Shown: positions 55,279 through 63,943 of the stretch, piece after piece | How positions within the stretch are numbered: the first letter of the stretch is position 1 | How the letters are laid out: every line of letters starts with the position of its first letter | Source: Pseudalkalibacillus sp. SCS-8 | GTDB lineage: Bacteria; Bacillota; Bacilli; Bacillales; Fictibacillaceae | NCBI RefSeq assembly: GCF_040126055.1 | Contig: NZ_CP143541.1 | Coordinates: forward strand, 372,001-436,000 | Direction: 5' to 3' | DNA: 64,000 nucleotides | Position numbers and translations under genes: made by a program | Notes under the pieces: generated by a model | Seen by the model: the letters and a program-made list of their open reading frames with translations, nothing else | Told to the model about the DNA's origin: nothing | Database searches by the model: none

Positions 55279-56790
55279 TTAGGGTCGCTCGTTAACCTCG
55301 TATGCGGCTCTCACTCCTGATTGGACGGCACCTTCAATCCACCCGTGGAAGTCTGATGTGTGTTCTCCGGCAAAATGGATACGTCCTTCAGGTCTCCGGA
55401 TGACTTCAGGAAATACGGATGCTTGATTTGGTTTATATAAAGTGAAACAACCGCCTGAAAAAGGATTTTGACTCCAGCTGAATGATGTACCGTTTATAAA
55501 TTCATCATAGACTTGATTTCCATGGACTTTTGCTAAATCCTGAAGGGCCTGGCGAATACGCTCCTCATTCGTTAAACTATTCCAGAGCTTCGCATTATCG
55601 CCCCAGCTATAACTTGCAAGTACGACACCCGTCTGTTTCTTCTTATTTAGGCTGGGTGTGTAGGTGAACCGATTTGGAAAATCCGTAATAAGGTTGGCAC
55701 CCTCCAAGCCTTCCTCTTCCCAAAATTTCTTTTTGAATTCAACACCTACTTTAACAGAAGCGACATAATGCAATTCTCTAATTACCTTCCACTTATCAAA
55801 TGAAAAGGTATGATAAGGGATTACCTCTATAAATTGAAACACCGAAAATGGGATGGCCACAATCAACAGGTCTCCGGAAAAGAGATGGATTTCTTCATCT
55901 TTCATATTCAGTGTTTCAACTGTAACCTCATCTTTTCCATGAGTGATGGACTCAACCTTTTCGTTATAGTGAATATCGTCGCTGAGTTCCTTTAAAAAAG
56001 CTTTCGGTAATTGATCATTCCCACCTGTGATTTCATAAAATTGCAGATCCTCATTAAATACATTGTTAATGATGTCAAAAAGAATATCCGTAAAGGAAAG
56101 CTCTGCGAACCCTTCAAAACCCAGCATGACTTTTACCATACGTATGGCATTTGGGGATAAAGATGGTCCAATCGGATTGAATCGTAAAAAATTTTCCATC
56201 GAGTAACGATCGAACTGTCTGAGGATTACTTTACGTTGTTCAGGGCTGCTGTTTTGAAAGAGGGTCAAGAATGGAGTAACGGCCATCATCATTAATTCTG
56301 TGGCTGTTTTTCCTTTTTCATGAGGCTCAACAGGGAATCGGAGGATATCCGGATTTTTTTTGTATTCCCCTCGGGTGGTCTTCACCCCATTGGTATAGAT
56401 GATATCTTTTTCAGTGGTATTTATAAACGTATTGATAGGAAGGTTGAATTTTCTTATAAGCTCATTCACAAGGTAATGGTTTTCCGGGATTCTCATGGCA
56501 CCCATGTCTAGATAATTCTCTTCTGTAAAAGGCTCACGAACCGTATATACTCTCCCGCCTACACGGTCATTCCCTTCAAGGATCGTTACTTGATGGCCGG
56601 CTTTTTTTAATAGATACCCTGTAACAAGGCCTGCCATTCCCGCGCCGAGGATGATTACGTGTTTAGGATTTTTCGTAGTCGACAGTCCGTTCTGTAGGAT
56701 GGAAAGCATATCTTCGGGATACTTAGGCGAACGGTAAGAATACGATCGGTAAAATCTTGGATAGTACCTTCCATAGGGCAGATATCTCAT
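55279..56790 (-). CDS. Flavin amine oxidase (monoamine/L-amino acid oxidase-like)
   Basis: A 503-residue FAD enzyme. After a Tyr/Arg-rich 40-residue leader (YGRYYPRFYRSYSYRSP) comes the dinucleotide motif VIILGAGMAGLVTGYLL, then LEGNDRVGGRVYT. The C-terminal FAD motif is RIHFAGEHTSDFHGWIEGAVQSG. It oxidises an amine or amino acid to the imine with hydrogen peroxide release. GGAGGG precedes the ATG. The aromatic N-terminal leader is unusual but there is no typical signal peptide. Confidence 0.92.
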   Translation of the reverse strand: MRYLPYGRYYPRFYRSYSYRSPKYPEDMLSILQNGLSTTKNPKHVIILGAGMAGLVTGYLLKKAGHQVTILEGNDRVGGRVYTVREPFTEENYLDMGAMRIPENHYLVNELIRKFNLPINTFINTTEKDIIYTNGVKTTRGEYKKNPDILRFPVEPHEKGKTATELMMMAVTPFLTLFQNSSPEQRKVILRQFDRYSMENFLRFNPIGPSLSPNAIRMVKVMLGFEGFAELSFTDILFDIINNVFNEDLQFYEITGGNDQLPKAFLKELSDDIHYNEKVESITHGKDEVTVETLNMKDEEIHLFSGDLLIVAIPFSVFQFIEVIPYHTFSFDKWKVIRELHYVASVKVGVEFKKKFWEEEGLEGANLITDFPNRFTYTPSLNKKKQTGVVLASYSWGDNAKLWNSLTNEERIRQALQDLAKVHGNQVYDEFINGTSFSWSQNPFSGGCFTLYKPNQASVFPEVIRRPEGRIHFAGEHTSDFHGWIEGAVQSGVRAAYEVNERP

Positions 56791-57252
56791 GAGATCCCTC
56801 CATTGAGTTACATGCTACAACTAAAGTATTAGGGGGATATAAAAGATATGTGGGTTGGTTATATGTGGAAGTTAAGGGGGTTTATATTTTTTTGGCGGAT
56901 TACCCAAAAAAATAGATGAATCATTAACGGAACATAGAAAGCAGACTATAGTCTGTTTCCTGACAGGTTTTGTCGCTTCTTTAGCGCACGGAAGACAGAA
57001 TCATGGTGAATTTTGGAGAGTATTCCAGAAATAGAACCTTGATACCAGAAAATTCAGTCAATAAGGTAAAGGATTAATTATACATGGAGACAATGTAAAA
57101 AGAAACGTTTAACGGGTTGGGAAATTTGGCGTGTCGAATGGGGCCAAAAACCCACCCCTTTTTCTAGAAGTTTCCCAATATCCCATTAGCAGGAAAATCC
57201 CTCCGAATCACTGAATCTGTTAAGTAATCTTTGTGAGGGAGGAATTTGTAGG
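56791..57252. other. Intergenic region upstream of subtilase
   Basis: A 462-bp gap between divergent genes. It has a perfect 14-bp palindrome, CAGACTATAGTCTG, at 56942-56955, which could be an operator, and otherwise only the promoter region of the subtilase gene. No ORF is supported. Confidence 0.5.
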
Positions 57253-58458
57253 ATGAAATTCAAGAAGCTTGCTACACTGTCACTGGCTGCAACAATGGCA
57301 CTGTTTCCAATGGTAGGTGAGGCTGCGACCAGTAACCAATTGGAAGGGCCGAAGAAAGTCGCAAATCTGGATGCGCCTAGCATCGCAGGAGATTATGTGA
57401 AAGGGGAAGTCATCGTCAAGTTCAAAGACGGTGTCGGGAATTCTCAAAAAGAGAATGCTCTTAATAAAGTAGGGGCAAAAGAGGTTGCGGATACCGATGC
57501 TGTCAAATCGAAGTTCAAGGTTCTGAAGGTAGGAAACGTAGAAGCAGCTGTTAAAGCTCTATCGAAAAATCCAAATGTAGAATATGCAGAGCCGAATTAC
57601 AAGTTTCAATCCACCTGGACACCGAACGATACGTATTATAACGGTTATCAATATGGATTGAAGACAACATATACGAACTTGGCTTGGGATATTACAAAAG
57701 GTAGTAGCGGACAGGAAATCGCGATTCTCGATTCCGGTGTTGATTACAACCATCCTGATCTTGATGGAAAAACGATCCTTGGATATGACTTTGTCGATAA
57801 CGATTGGTACCCGATGGACTTGAATGGTCACGGAACACACGTTGCAGGAACAGCGGCTGCTGAAACAAACAATGCTCGTGGTATTGCAGGAATGGCTCCG
57901 AATACGTACATTCTTGCTGTCCGTGTATTGAATGCTCAAGGTAGCGGATCTCTAGCAGACATTGCTGATGGTATCGAATATGCCGCAGACGCAGGTGCAG
58001 AAGTCATCAACTTGTCTCTTGGATGTGACTGTAATACGACGACCCTTAAGAATGCCGTCGACTATGCATGGAACAAAGGTGTAGTCGTTGTCGCAGCTGC
58101 AGGTAACGATGGTGTGAGCACGACGTTTGAACCTGCATCTTACACGAACGCGATTGCTGTTGGTGCGGTCGATAGCAATGACCAAAAGGCATCCTTCTCG
58201 AACTGGGGATCCTGGGTTGATGTAGCGGCCCCTGGTGTTAGTATCGCCTCCACTTATCCTGGTAACCGTTATGTATACATGGATGGTACATCCATGGCCT
58301 CACCTCACGTAGCTGGACTTGCAGCATTGTTAGCAGCACAAGGACGTAGCGCTTCACAAATCCGCGCAGCGATCGAAAACACAGCTGACCCAACTAGCGG
58401 AACAGGAACATACTGGACGCACGGACGCATCAACTCCTACGATGCAGTGAACTACTAA
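57253..58458 (+). CDS. Secreted subtilisin-like serine protease
   Basis: A 401-residue S8 protease. The signal peptide runs to about residue 25. The inhibitor_I9 propeptide is at about 50-118 (GEVIVKFKDG to NVEYAEPNY). The catalytic triad is D160 (ILDSGVDYNHPDL), H193 (NGHGTHVAGT) and S346 (GTSMASPHVAG), with the oxyanion N284 (AAGND). It resembles thermitase-like subtilases. CDCN near residue 257 adds a possible extra metal or disulfide site. GGGAGGAA precedes the ATG. It is likely an extracellular degradative enzyme. Confidence 0.97.
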   Translation: MKFKKLATLSLAATMALFPMVGEAATSNQLEGPKKVANLDAPSIAGDYVKGEVIVKFKDGVGNSQKENALNKVGAKEVADTDAVKSKFKVLKVGNVEAAVKALSKNPNVEYAEPNYKFQSTWTPNDTYYNGYQYGLKTTYTNLAWDITKGSSGQEIAILDSGVDYNHPDLDGKTILGYDFVDNDWYPMDLNGHGTHVAGTAAAETNNARGIAGMAPNTYILAVRVLNAQGSGSLADIADGIEYAADAGAEVINLSLGCDCNTTTLKNAVDYAWNKGVVVVAAAGNDGVSTTFEPASYTNAIAVGAVDSNDQKASFSNWGSWVDVAAPGVSIASTYPGNRYVYMDGTSMASPHVAGLAALLAAQGRSASQIRAAIENTADPTSGTGTYWTHGRINSYDAVNY

Positions 58459-58504
58459 TATCGTAGAAGGCTAGAAAAATAGAAAACACGTAAATGAAAA
58501 TAAG

Positions 58505-58558
58505 AAAGAGGCTGATGACAGAGGAATTGACTCCTCCTCCTGTCATCAGCCTCTTTTT
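58505..58558 (+). terminator. Terminator of subtilase gene
   Basis: AAAGAGGCTGATGACAG pairs with CTGTCATCAGCCTCTTTTT; a small inner stem GAGGA/TCCTC lies in the loop. Confidence 0.92.
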
Positions 58559-58577
58559 CGCTTTAAAGAAATGCTGG

Positions 58578-58686
58578 AGTGTCAGGCACTTCCACGGAAG
58601 CCTTGCGGGGGAAGGGATTCAGATTGGTGTCAGGCACCGACAAAGAACCGTTGGTGCCCAACGGGTTCATTTCGGTGCCTGACACT
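58578..58686. repeat. REP-like elements, copy D (three motifs)
   Basis: AGTGTCAGGCACT at 58578, GGTGTCAGGCACCG at 58626 and the inverse CGGTGCCTGACACT at 58673 form a compound element. The second and third form a palindrome with GAACCGTTGGTGCCCAACGGGTTC between, itself a hairpin. Confidence 0.85.
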
Positions 58687-58813
58687 TTAAAAAGAATATC
58701 TTTATTTTTCTGTAAATATACTACTTAAGGTTGTGGGGTCTAATACAAAAGTATTACAATGGAGTTGGGGTAAACATGGAAAAATATGAAAAACGTGATA
58801 AGGGGGAAACGAT

Positions 58814-61800
58814 ATGAGGTTGTTGCAGTTATTTTTGAAACGGAAGATCATTGTTGGACTGCTATTCGTATTCGTCTTGATTACCGGAACGTTCGCAACG
58901 ATGAAGCTGGACAAAGAATTGATGCCACCCGTTGATTTTGATGGAGCATTCATCGACATCAAGGCAGGGGAGATGAATGCTGCTGAAGTGGAGCGGCTCG
59001 TCACCAATCCAGTTGAACAAAAGCTGGCAGGGATTGAAGGTGTAGAGAACGTCAATTCCCAAACGAACATTGGTCGAGTAAGTATGGACCTCTCCTTCGA
59101 AAGCGGTCGTGGAGATGAAGTGTATCGAGAGGTCGAGTCTGCTGTAAAGGGGATGCAGCCTGAACTGACGGGTGTCGAGGATATCTTTACATATAAAATG
59201 TCCACGAACCAACCGTTTGAATTCTACATGGACCTTTCAAACGGGTCTATGGAAGAAATGACAGCATTTGCTGAGGATGTGTTAAAGCCACGGCTTGAGG
59301 CATTACCAGAGGTTCGTGAAGTCGACTTCATGGGGCTTGAGAAAAACGAAGTCGTAGTCGAATTAAACCGGGATAAATTGCTGGAATACCAGCTGAATCC
59401 TAGTCAGATCATTGGTTTGATTCAAAATGAAAATGCCGAATCCTCACTTGGGACATTATCTGGTGAGGAAAATGAACCGACTCTACGTTGGGACACAACC
59501 CTGACAAATGTAGAGGAGCTTAAAGATTTACGTATCGCGACATCTAATGGTGTGGAAACGCTCGATACGTTTGCAGATATCAGCTTACAACCGGCTGAAA
59601 ATAATTCTTCCGTCTGGAAGGATGGCTCGAAAGACTTCCTTTTCATCCAAATCGGTCGTGTTTCCGATGCGACACAAATTGAAATGGCAGAGGCCGTTCG
59701 TGCCGAGGTCGAAGAAATTCGTAAGGACAATCTCATAAAAGGTTTTGAACTGAATGAAGTGGTTGCACAAGCGGATTATGTTGAGGACGCCATCAGCGGT
59801 GTATCAGACAACATTTTGATTGGGGCAGTGGTTGCCCTGGCGATTCTGTTGATCTTCCTCCGCAACTTGAGGGCGACAATCATTATCGGACTATCCATTC
59901 CAACATCCGTCCTATTGACCTTCTTGTCCATGTGGCTCCTGGACTACAGCTTTAATATGCTGAGCCTCATCGCGCTAGGTCTCGGTATCGGGATGATGGT
60001 CGATTCATCCATCGTCATACTTGAATCGATATATCGGAAAAAGGAACAAGGCTTAGAGAATGTGAAGGCAGTATTAGAAGGAACGAGAGAAGTTGCGACT
60101 GCAGTATTCGCATCTATGCTGACCACAATCGTCGTCTTCCTTCCAGTCGGTCTTATGGGTGGCGAAGTAGGGAAGTTTATGATCATCCTATCCGTCGTCA
60201 TCGCTGTAACGCTCATAAGCTCCGTCTTGATCGCGTTTACACTCATCCCGACCCTTTCTGAAAACTTTTTACGATTGAAAAAGTCGAAGGTTGGGAAGAA
60301 AGAGAGCGGACTTGTTCGAGGGTATGGTAAGACCGTTTCCTGGATGGGCCGAAAGAAACGGAATCGCTTTGCTATGCTCGGGCTGTTCTTCGTCGTACTT
60401 GTCGGTTCAATGTTCCTCGTGACAAAAATTCCGATGACGATCATGCCGGATATGTATAACCGTTATACAGAGCTCATGGTCAACCTTGAACCGGGGATTT
60501 CAACGGATGATCGTGAAGCCATTGTACAAAGTACGAATGAGCGACTTGAAACCGTAAAAGATGTGAAAAGCCACTTTGTCATTGATAATGGCAGCTTCTT
60601 CTTCATTCTGATCAATATGACAAAAGGGGAAGAGATAACTCGTGAGCAAGCTCAAGTAAACGAGGATATCATGAAGGTTCTCCGTGGTTTATCCGATGAT
60701 CTCCCGGTCAAAAGTGTAAGTGGAATGATGGGGGCAGGTGCCGGATCACCCGTTCAAATCAATGTCAAAGGGGAAGAATTTGGTGAACTACAAGCGATCT
60801 CTGATGATTTGATCAAGAAATTGAACGAGATTGAAGGCATTGTGGGAGTCACAAGCACGAATGAACGTCAATCACTCGAACAACAAGTTGTATTAAAAGA
60901 TGAGGCAATTGAAGAGGATGGATTGACCTCACAACAGATCAAACAATCCATCGAACAGCTGTCCATGGCACTCCCGATTGGACAGATGACCGTAGACGGG
61001 GAGAATGTTCCGATTAAACTTAGTCTGGATGAAAAGCTTACGACCACAGAAAAGTTGTCAGACTTAGAAATCCTGACACCAAAAGGATTACAAAAGCTTT
61101 CAAACTATGTTGAATTCAAACAAGCAGAAGTACCGAATCAGATCTCACATAAAGACGGCGAACGATATATCACCATTTCTGCCGATATAGAAGAACGTGA
61201 TTTAGGATCAATTAACCGGGATGTTCAGAAAGTCCTGGAATCGTATGAGGCACCTGCAGGCTACACGGTGTCCACAGCTGGAGATTTGGAACAGCAACAA
61301 GAGTTGATCCAGGAAATGCTGATGATTCTGTTCATCGCGATTTTCCTTGTGTATGTCGTTATGGCTGTTCAGTTCAACAGCCTCGTTCATCCGTTAGTCG
61401 TCATGTCGGTCATTCCGATGACAGTCGTAGGGGTCATCATCGGATTGTTCATCACCCAAAGCGAGCTCAGTACGATGTCCGGTATGGGTGTTATCATGCT
61501 AATCGGGATCGTCCTGAACAACGCAATCCTATTGATCGACCGTACGAAACAATTGCGTAACACAGGCTATTCGGCATCTGAAGCACTTGTTGAAGCCGGT
61601 AAAAACCGTATGCGTCCGATCTTCATGACAACATTGACAACAGCAGGAGCGATGCTTCCGTTAGCATTCGCATCCGGAGCATCCGGAAACTACCAAGCAC
61701 CACTGGCGATCGTCGTTATTTCTGGTCTCTTGTTTGCAACGATGATTACGCTCGTCCTGATTCCTGCCGTTTATATGCTGTTTGCAGATATCGGAAGAGG

Positions 61801-61870
61801 TTTCAAACGAATCTTCAGAAGAAAAAAGAAGAAAAAACAATCTGAAACGCTTGAAGAACAAGCAAGCTGA
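58814..61870 (+). CDS. RND-family efflux permease (AcrB/SwrC-like)
   Basis: A 1018-residue RND transporter with 12 helices. TM1 is at about 10-28, and large extracytoplasmic loops at about 40-330 and 550-830. The proton-relay region in TM4 reads GLGIGMMVDSSIVILESIYRKKEQG. The C-terminal tail is Lys-rich (RRKKKKKQSE). The nearest B. subtilis type is SwrC (YerP), which exports surfactin and other lipophilic compounds using the proton gradient. No periplasmic adaptor gene is adjacent, as usual in Gram-positives. The ATG is preceded by AAGGGGGAAACG. Confidence 0.93.
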   Translation: MRLLQLFLKRKIIVGLLFVFVLITGTFATMKLDKELMPPVDFDGAFIDIKAGEMNAAEVERLVTNPVEQKLAGIEGVENVNSQTNIGRVSMDLSFESGRGDEVYREVESAVKGMQPELTGVEDIFTYKMSTNQPFEFYMDLSNGSMEEMTAFAEDVLKPRLEALPEVREVDFMGLEKNEVVVELNRDKLLEYQLNPSQIIGLIQNENAESSLGTLSGEENEPTLRWDTTLTNVEELKDLRIATSNGVETLDTFADISLQPAENNSSVWKDGSKDFLFIQIGRVSDATQIEMAEAVRAEVEEIRKDNLIKGFELNEVVAQADYVEDAISGVSDNILIGAVVALAILLIFLRNLRATIIIGLSIPTSVLLTFLSMWLLDYSFNMLSLIALGLGIGMMVDSSIVILESIYRKKEQGLENVKAVLEGTREVATAVFASMLTTIVVFLPVGLMGGEVGKFMIILSVVIAVTLISSVLIAFTLIPTLSENFLRLKKSKVGKKESGLVRGYGKTVSWMGRKKRNRFAMLGLFFVVLVGSMFLVTKIPMTIMPDMYNRYTELMVNLEPGISTDDREAIVQSTNERLETVKDVKSHFVIDNGSFFFILINMTKGEEITREQAQVNEDIMKVLRGLSDDLPVKSVSGMMGAGAGSPVQINVKGEEFGELQAISDDLIKKLNEIEGIVGVTSTNERQSLEQQVVLKDEAIEEDGLTSQQIKQSIEQLSMALPIGQMTVDGENVPIKLSLDEKLTTTEKLSDLEILTPKGLQKLSNYVEFKQAEVPNQISHKDGERYITISADIEERDLGSINRDVQKVLESYEAPAGYTVSTAGDLEQQQELIQEMLMILFIAIFLVYVVMAVQFNSLVHPLVVMSVIPMTVVGVIIGLFITQSELSTMSGMGVIMLIGIVLNNAILLIDRTKQLRNTGYSASEALVEAGKNRMRPIFMTTLTTAGAMLPLAFASGASGNYQAPLAIVVISGLLFATMITLVLIPAVYMLFADIGRGFKRIFRRKKKKKQSETLEEQAS

Positions 61871-61880
61871 TCCAAACAAC

Positions 61881-61917
61881 AAAGCTGGTCGAAACCAAAC
61901 CTCGGCCAGCTTTTTCT
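61881..61917 (+). terminator. Terminator of RND gene
   Basis: AAAGCTGGTCGA pairs with CGGCCAGCTTT (one mismatch/bulge) and is followed by a T-rich tail. Confidence 0.8.
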
Positions 61918-61975
61918 TTTTCCAAATTGTGTTAAGATGTTGAGGGAAGGTCACATAAATTGGAGGGGATCGTAC

Positions 61976-62047
61976 ATGGTATTTGAAATGACGACGCAGT
62001 TTCGGGTTTCGAGCCTGGAAGACATAAGAAAGGGGGAGTCGAGTTAG
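61976..62047 (+). CDS. Possible 23-residue peptide
   Basis: ATG at 61976 follows TTGGAGGGGATCGTAC, a good ribosome binding site, and opens a 23-codon frame (MVFEMTTQFRVSSLEDIRKG...). No hydrophobic segment. It could be a remnant of a longer gene or a micro-protein; I see no continuation in other frames. Confidence 0.3.
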   Translation: MVFEMTTQFRVSSLEDIRKGESS

Positions 62048-62079
62048 TCGATTTCCCCTCTCTTAAATACATCAGCTAA

Positions 62080-62790
62080 TCAACTACCGCCTCCGAAGTT
62101 CCACCGATAATGACCAGCAATTGGCGTACGGAAGGAGGAGAGCTTCACTTCTGCAGCAAACGGATAATTGTTATGAATCACATAAGGTGTTCCGTCTTTG
62201 GCGCGCTTATCAGAAACCAGCGCCACATGATGGAAGCCGTCCAGGAACACGACGATATCACCAGGCTGCCATTCCTTTAAATTTTCAACGTCACCAGGGA
62301 TGAGTTCTGTGGTCAGCGATTGGGTAAACCGTTGGAAGTAGACGTTCTGGTTCGGAACACGTCTGAAGTCGATGTTTGGATCCGGCTTTCCATTCACCCG
62401 TGGATAAAGGTCCGTATTCGCTTCAATATCTTCGTCCATCAAATCTTTCAATGATATGTCTGCACCTAATAATCCTCGCCAAATGACATCTGTACAGACG
62501 CCTTCCTCGTCAGGAGGATAGCCGCCAGCATAATACGTACTTTTATAAGCGGTACGGTTCTCGACCTCTACTCTTGCCGCATGAACGACATCAAGCGGAT
62601 CGGCTACTCCATTTTTGTTTCGATCCACTTTTGCATATAACTCCGGGACTTCCACCTTGTTCATGAACGGTACGCTAAAATGAAGACCCAACGTATCAAA
62701 GATCAATCCATCACGAAACAAAAGTACAAAGGAAAGAAGCCCGACAAGAACGACACAGAACATAACCGTCAATCTCTTAAACCACTTCAC
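62080..62790 (-). CDS. DUF1287 domain protein, membrane-anchored
   Basis: A 236-residue protein with an N-terminal membrane anchor (about 8-28) and a DUF1287 domain: GVCTDVIWRGLLGADISLKDLMDEDI, DFRRVPNQNVYFQRF, WQPGDIVVFLDGFHHVALVSD. The Cys and two His residues suit an NlpC/P60-like cysteine hydrolase fold, facing outside. GGGGTGGG precedes the GTG start at 62790. Function not established for the family. Confidence 0.88.
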   Translation of the reverse strand: MKWFKRLTVMFCVVLVGLLSFVLLFRDGLIFDTLGLHFSVPFMNKVEVPELYAKVDRNKNGVADPLDVVHAARVEVENRTAYKSTYYAGGYPPDEEGVCTDVIWRGLLGADISLKDLMDEDIEANTDLYPRVNGKPDPNIDFRRVPNQNVYFQRFTQSLTTELIPGDVENLKEWQPGDIVVFLDGFHHVALVSDKRAKDGTPYVIHNNYPFAAEVKLSSFRTPIAGHYRWNFGGGS

Positions 62791-62895
62791 CCAATCCCAC
62801 CCCTGACAACCACGTTTGTTCCATTATAATCCAAATTGGAAGATTTCACTCGTAATCTTTTATTGTTAAAGAATCTTGTTGATATTGAACAGCTT

Positions 62896-63010
62896 CAGGC
62901 GGACGCTTTCCGCGGGCAACGCTTCAGCCTCCTCGATTTCGTGCCTCAATCTGCGGGGTCTTCAGCTGTTGCTTTTCCCGCTGGAGTCGCCGCCTTACGC
63001 TTCTGTCTTC
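62896..63010. repeat. GC-rich dispersed-type intergenic repeat
   Basis: The stretch GGCGGACGCTTTCCGCGGGC ... TGCGGGGTCTTC ... GTCGCCGCCTTACGC is far richer in GC than the DNA on both sides. Its outer parts, GGCGGAC and GTCGCCGCC, are imperfectly complementary. I recall closely similar sequences as multi-copy intergenic repeats in Bacillaceae genomes. Only one copy lies in this window. Confidence 0.7.
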
Positions 63011-63134
63011 TTTAAATAGCAACACTAAAGGCTAACAGACCCTTAAGAGCCCTATGTAAATAAATCCTCACAAATCTAGCAAAAATAATCTATTAATCTA
63101 GTGTTTCTGCCGTTCCCATATCTTATCTCGCAAC

Positions 63135-63144
63135 TATACTAATA
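63135..63144 (+). promoter_or_regulatory. Shared TATACTAATA box before Ala-rich gene 1
   Basis: TATACTAATA lies 30 bases before the ATG. The same ten bases occur 28 bases before the second Ala-rich gene. The core resembles a sporulation-sigma -10 element, but no matching -35 was found. Confidence 0.35.
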
Positions 63145-63173
63145 CTAGTCAGGACATAAAGGAGGCTTGAAGT

Positions 63174-63422
63174 ATGAGTCATGGGTATCATAAGGATGAA
63201 GTCCGTGCTGTCATCGATCGTGCGGTAGACGAGGCGATGGAATCCATAAAAAAGGGGTCCAACACGTCTGCGGCTGCGGTTCAAGAAGAAAATATCACAG
63301 CGGCAGTATCTGTGGGTATCGGTGTCGATGCAAGTGCTGCAGCTGCTGCGGCAGCAGCGAATGGAACGATTCCACCATATTGTCTTAATGTCAGAAGGCT
63401 CACCGCGCCCCCTCGTCTCTAA
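63174..63422 (+). CDS. Ala-rich small protein
   Basis: An 82-residue protein. A charged helix (HKDEVRAVIDRAVDEAMESIKK) is followed by an Ala-rich part with an A8 run (DASAAAAAAAANG) and a Pro/Arg tail. GGAGG lies nine bases before the ATG. No family recognised. It is probably related in context to the next Ala-rich gene, with which it shares an upstream box. Confidence 0.65.
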   Translation: MSHGYHKDEVRAVIDRAVDEAMESIKKGSNTSAAAVQEENITAAVSVGIGVDASAAAAAAAANGTIPPYCLNVRRLTAPPRL

Positions 63423-63493
63423 GAAATCTATCAAATAAAAGACCATTTTTGGTAGCTTTGGACAAGCGCCGTTTCTATTAAATTTCCCTTCAA

Positions 63494-63503
63494 TATACTA
63501 ATA
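63494..63503 (+). promoter_or_regulatory. Shared TATACTAATA box before Ala-rich gene 2
   Basis: Identical ten-base element 28 bases before the ATG of the second Ala-rich gene; see the copy at 63135. Confidence 0.35.
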
Positions 63504-63521
63504 GAGCAAGGAGGTGATTGT

Positions 63522-63800
63522 ATGGGTTACCGAAACAATATGGATCAAGTTGCTGGAGAAATGACGAACAACAATAACAACAACAGACGTAAAGGTGCAG
63601 CAGCAGCGGCGGCAGCGGCAGCAGCAGCAGGTAAAGGTGCAGCAGCAGCGGCAGCGGCGGCGGCAGCAGCAGGTAAAGGTGCAGCAGCATCTGCTTCAGC
63701 AGCGGCAGCAGCAGGTGGTCGTCGTAGAATGATGGAAGATGAAGAAGATTCTTTGGATATGGATATGCTGACAGCTGAAGATTTTGATTTTGACGCTTAA
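63522..63800 (+). CDS. Poly-alanine repeat protein
   Basis: A 92-residue protein. An Asn-rich start (MTNNNNNNRRK) leads into three 14-residue repeats K-G-A11-G; the third has Ser substitutions (AAASASAAAAA). An acidic tail follows (MMEDEEDSLDMDM, AEDFDFDA). AAGGAGG precedes the ATG. The repeat is encoded by mixed GCA/GCG codons, so selection acts on the protein as well as the DNA. Basic and acidic ends around a helical Ala core suggest a self-assembling or structural protein. Function unknown. Confidence 0.7.
   Translation: MGYRNNMDQVAGEMTNNNNNNRRKGAAAAAAAAAAAGKGAAAAAAAAAAAGKGAAASASAAAAAGGRRRMMEDEEDSLDMDMLTAEDFDFDA
63591..63716 (+). repeat. 42-bp tandem repeat within poly-Ala gene
   Basis: Three 42-bp units start at 63591, 63633 and 63675, each AAA-GGT followed by eleven mostly GCA/GCG codons and GGT. 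The third unit carries TCT, GCT and TCA changes. Confidence 0.9.
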
Positions 63801-63814
63801 TATAAATGTACAGT

Positions 63815-63847
63815 AAGGACTGGCTCTCTATGAGTCAGCCTTTTTTG
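63815..63847 (+). terminator. Terminator of poly-Ala gene
   Basis: AAGGACTGGCTC pairs imperfectly with GAGTCAGCCTT around TCTAT, followed by TTTTTT. Confidence 0.75.
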
Positions 63848-63943
63848 TTTAGGTAGTCTTGCTAAATTTCTGCCTGTCTGAAAGGTTTTTTTCAATACGA
63901 TCGGCATACTGTTTAAAGATGACAATATTTGAGGAGGCACAAT

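Larger units (their letters stand above)
58459..58813. other. Intergenic region between subtilase and RND gene
   Basis: A 355-bp gap holding the terminator at 58505-58558 and the repeat cluster at 58578-58686, then the RND gene promoter region. Frames through it are generated by these repeats. Confidence 0.7.
62791..63173. other. Intergenic region with dispersed-type repeat
   Basis: A 383-bp gap. Its middle, 62896-63010, is a GC-rich repeat (separate entry). The right part holds the promoter of the Ala-rich gene, with TATACTAATA at 63135-63144. No ORF supported. Confidence 0.6.

Noticed and set aside
58494-58682. 62-codon frame after the subtilase gene
   Set aside because: It is made from the terminator stem and REP-like repeats.
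63597-63713. Poly-Ala frame as a shadow of the minus-strand Leu-rich frame
   Set aside because: The plus frame has AAGGAGG, a start ATG, non-repeat ends and a terminator; the minus frame has none of these.
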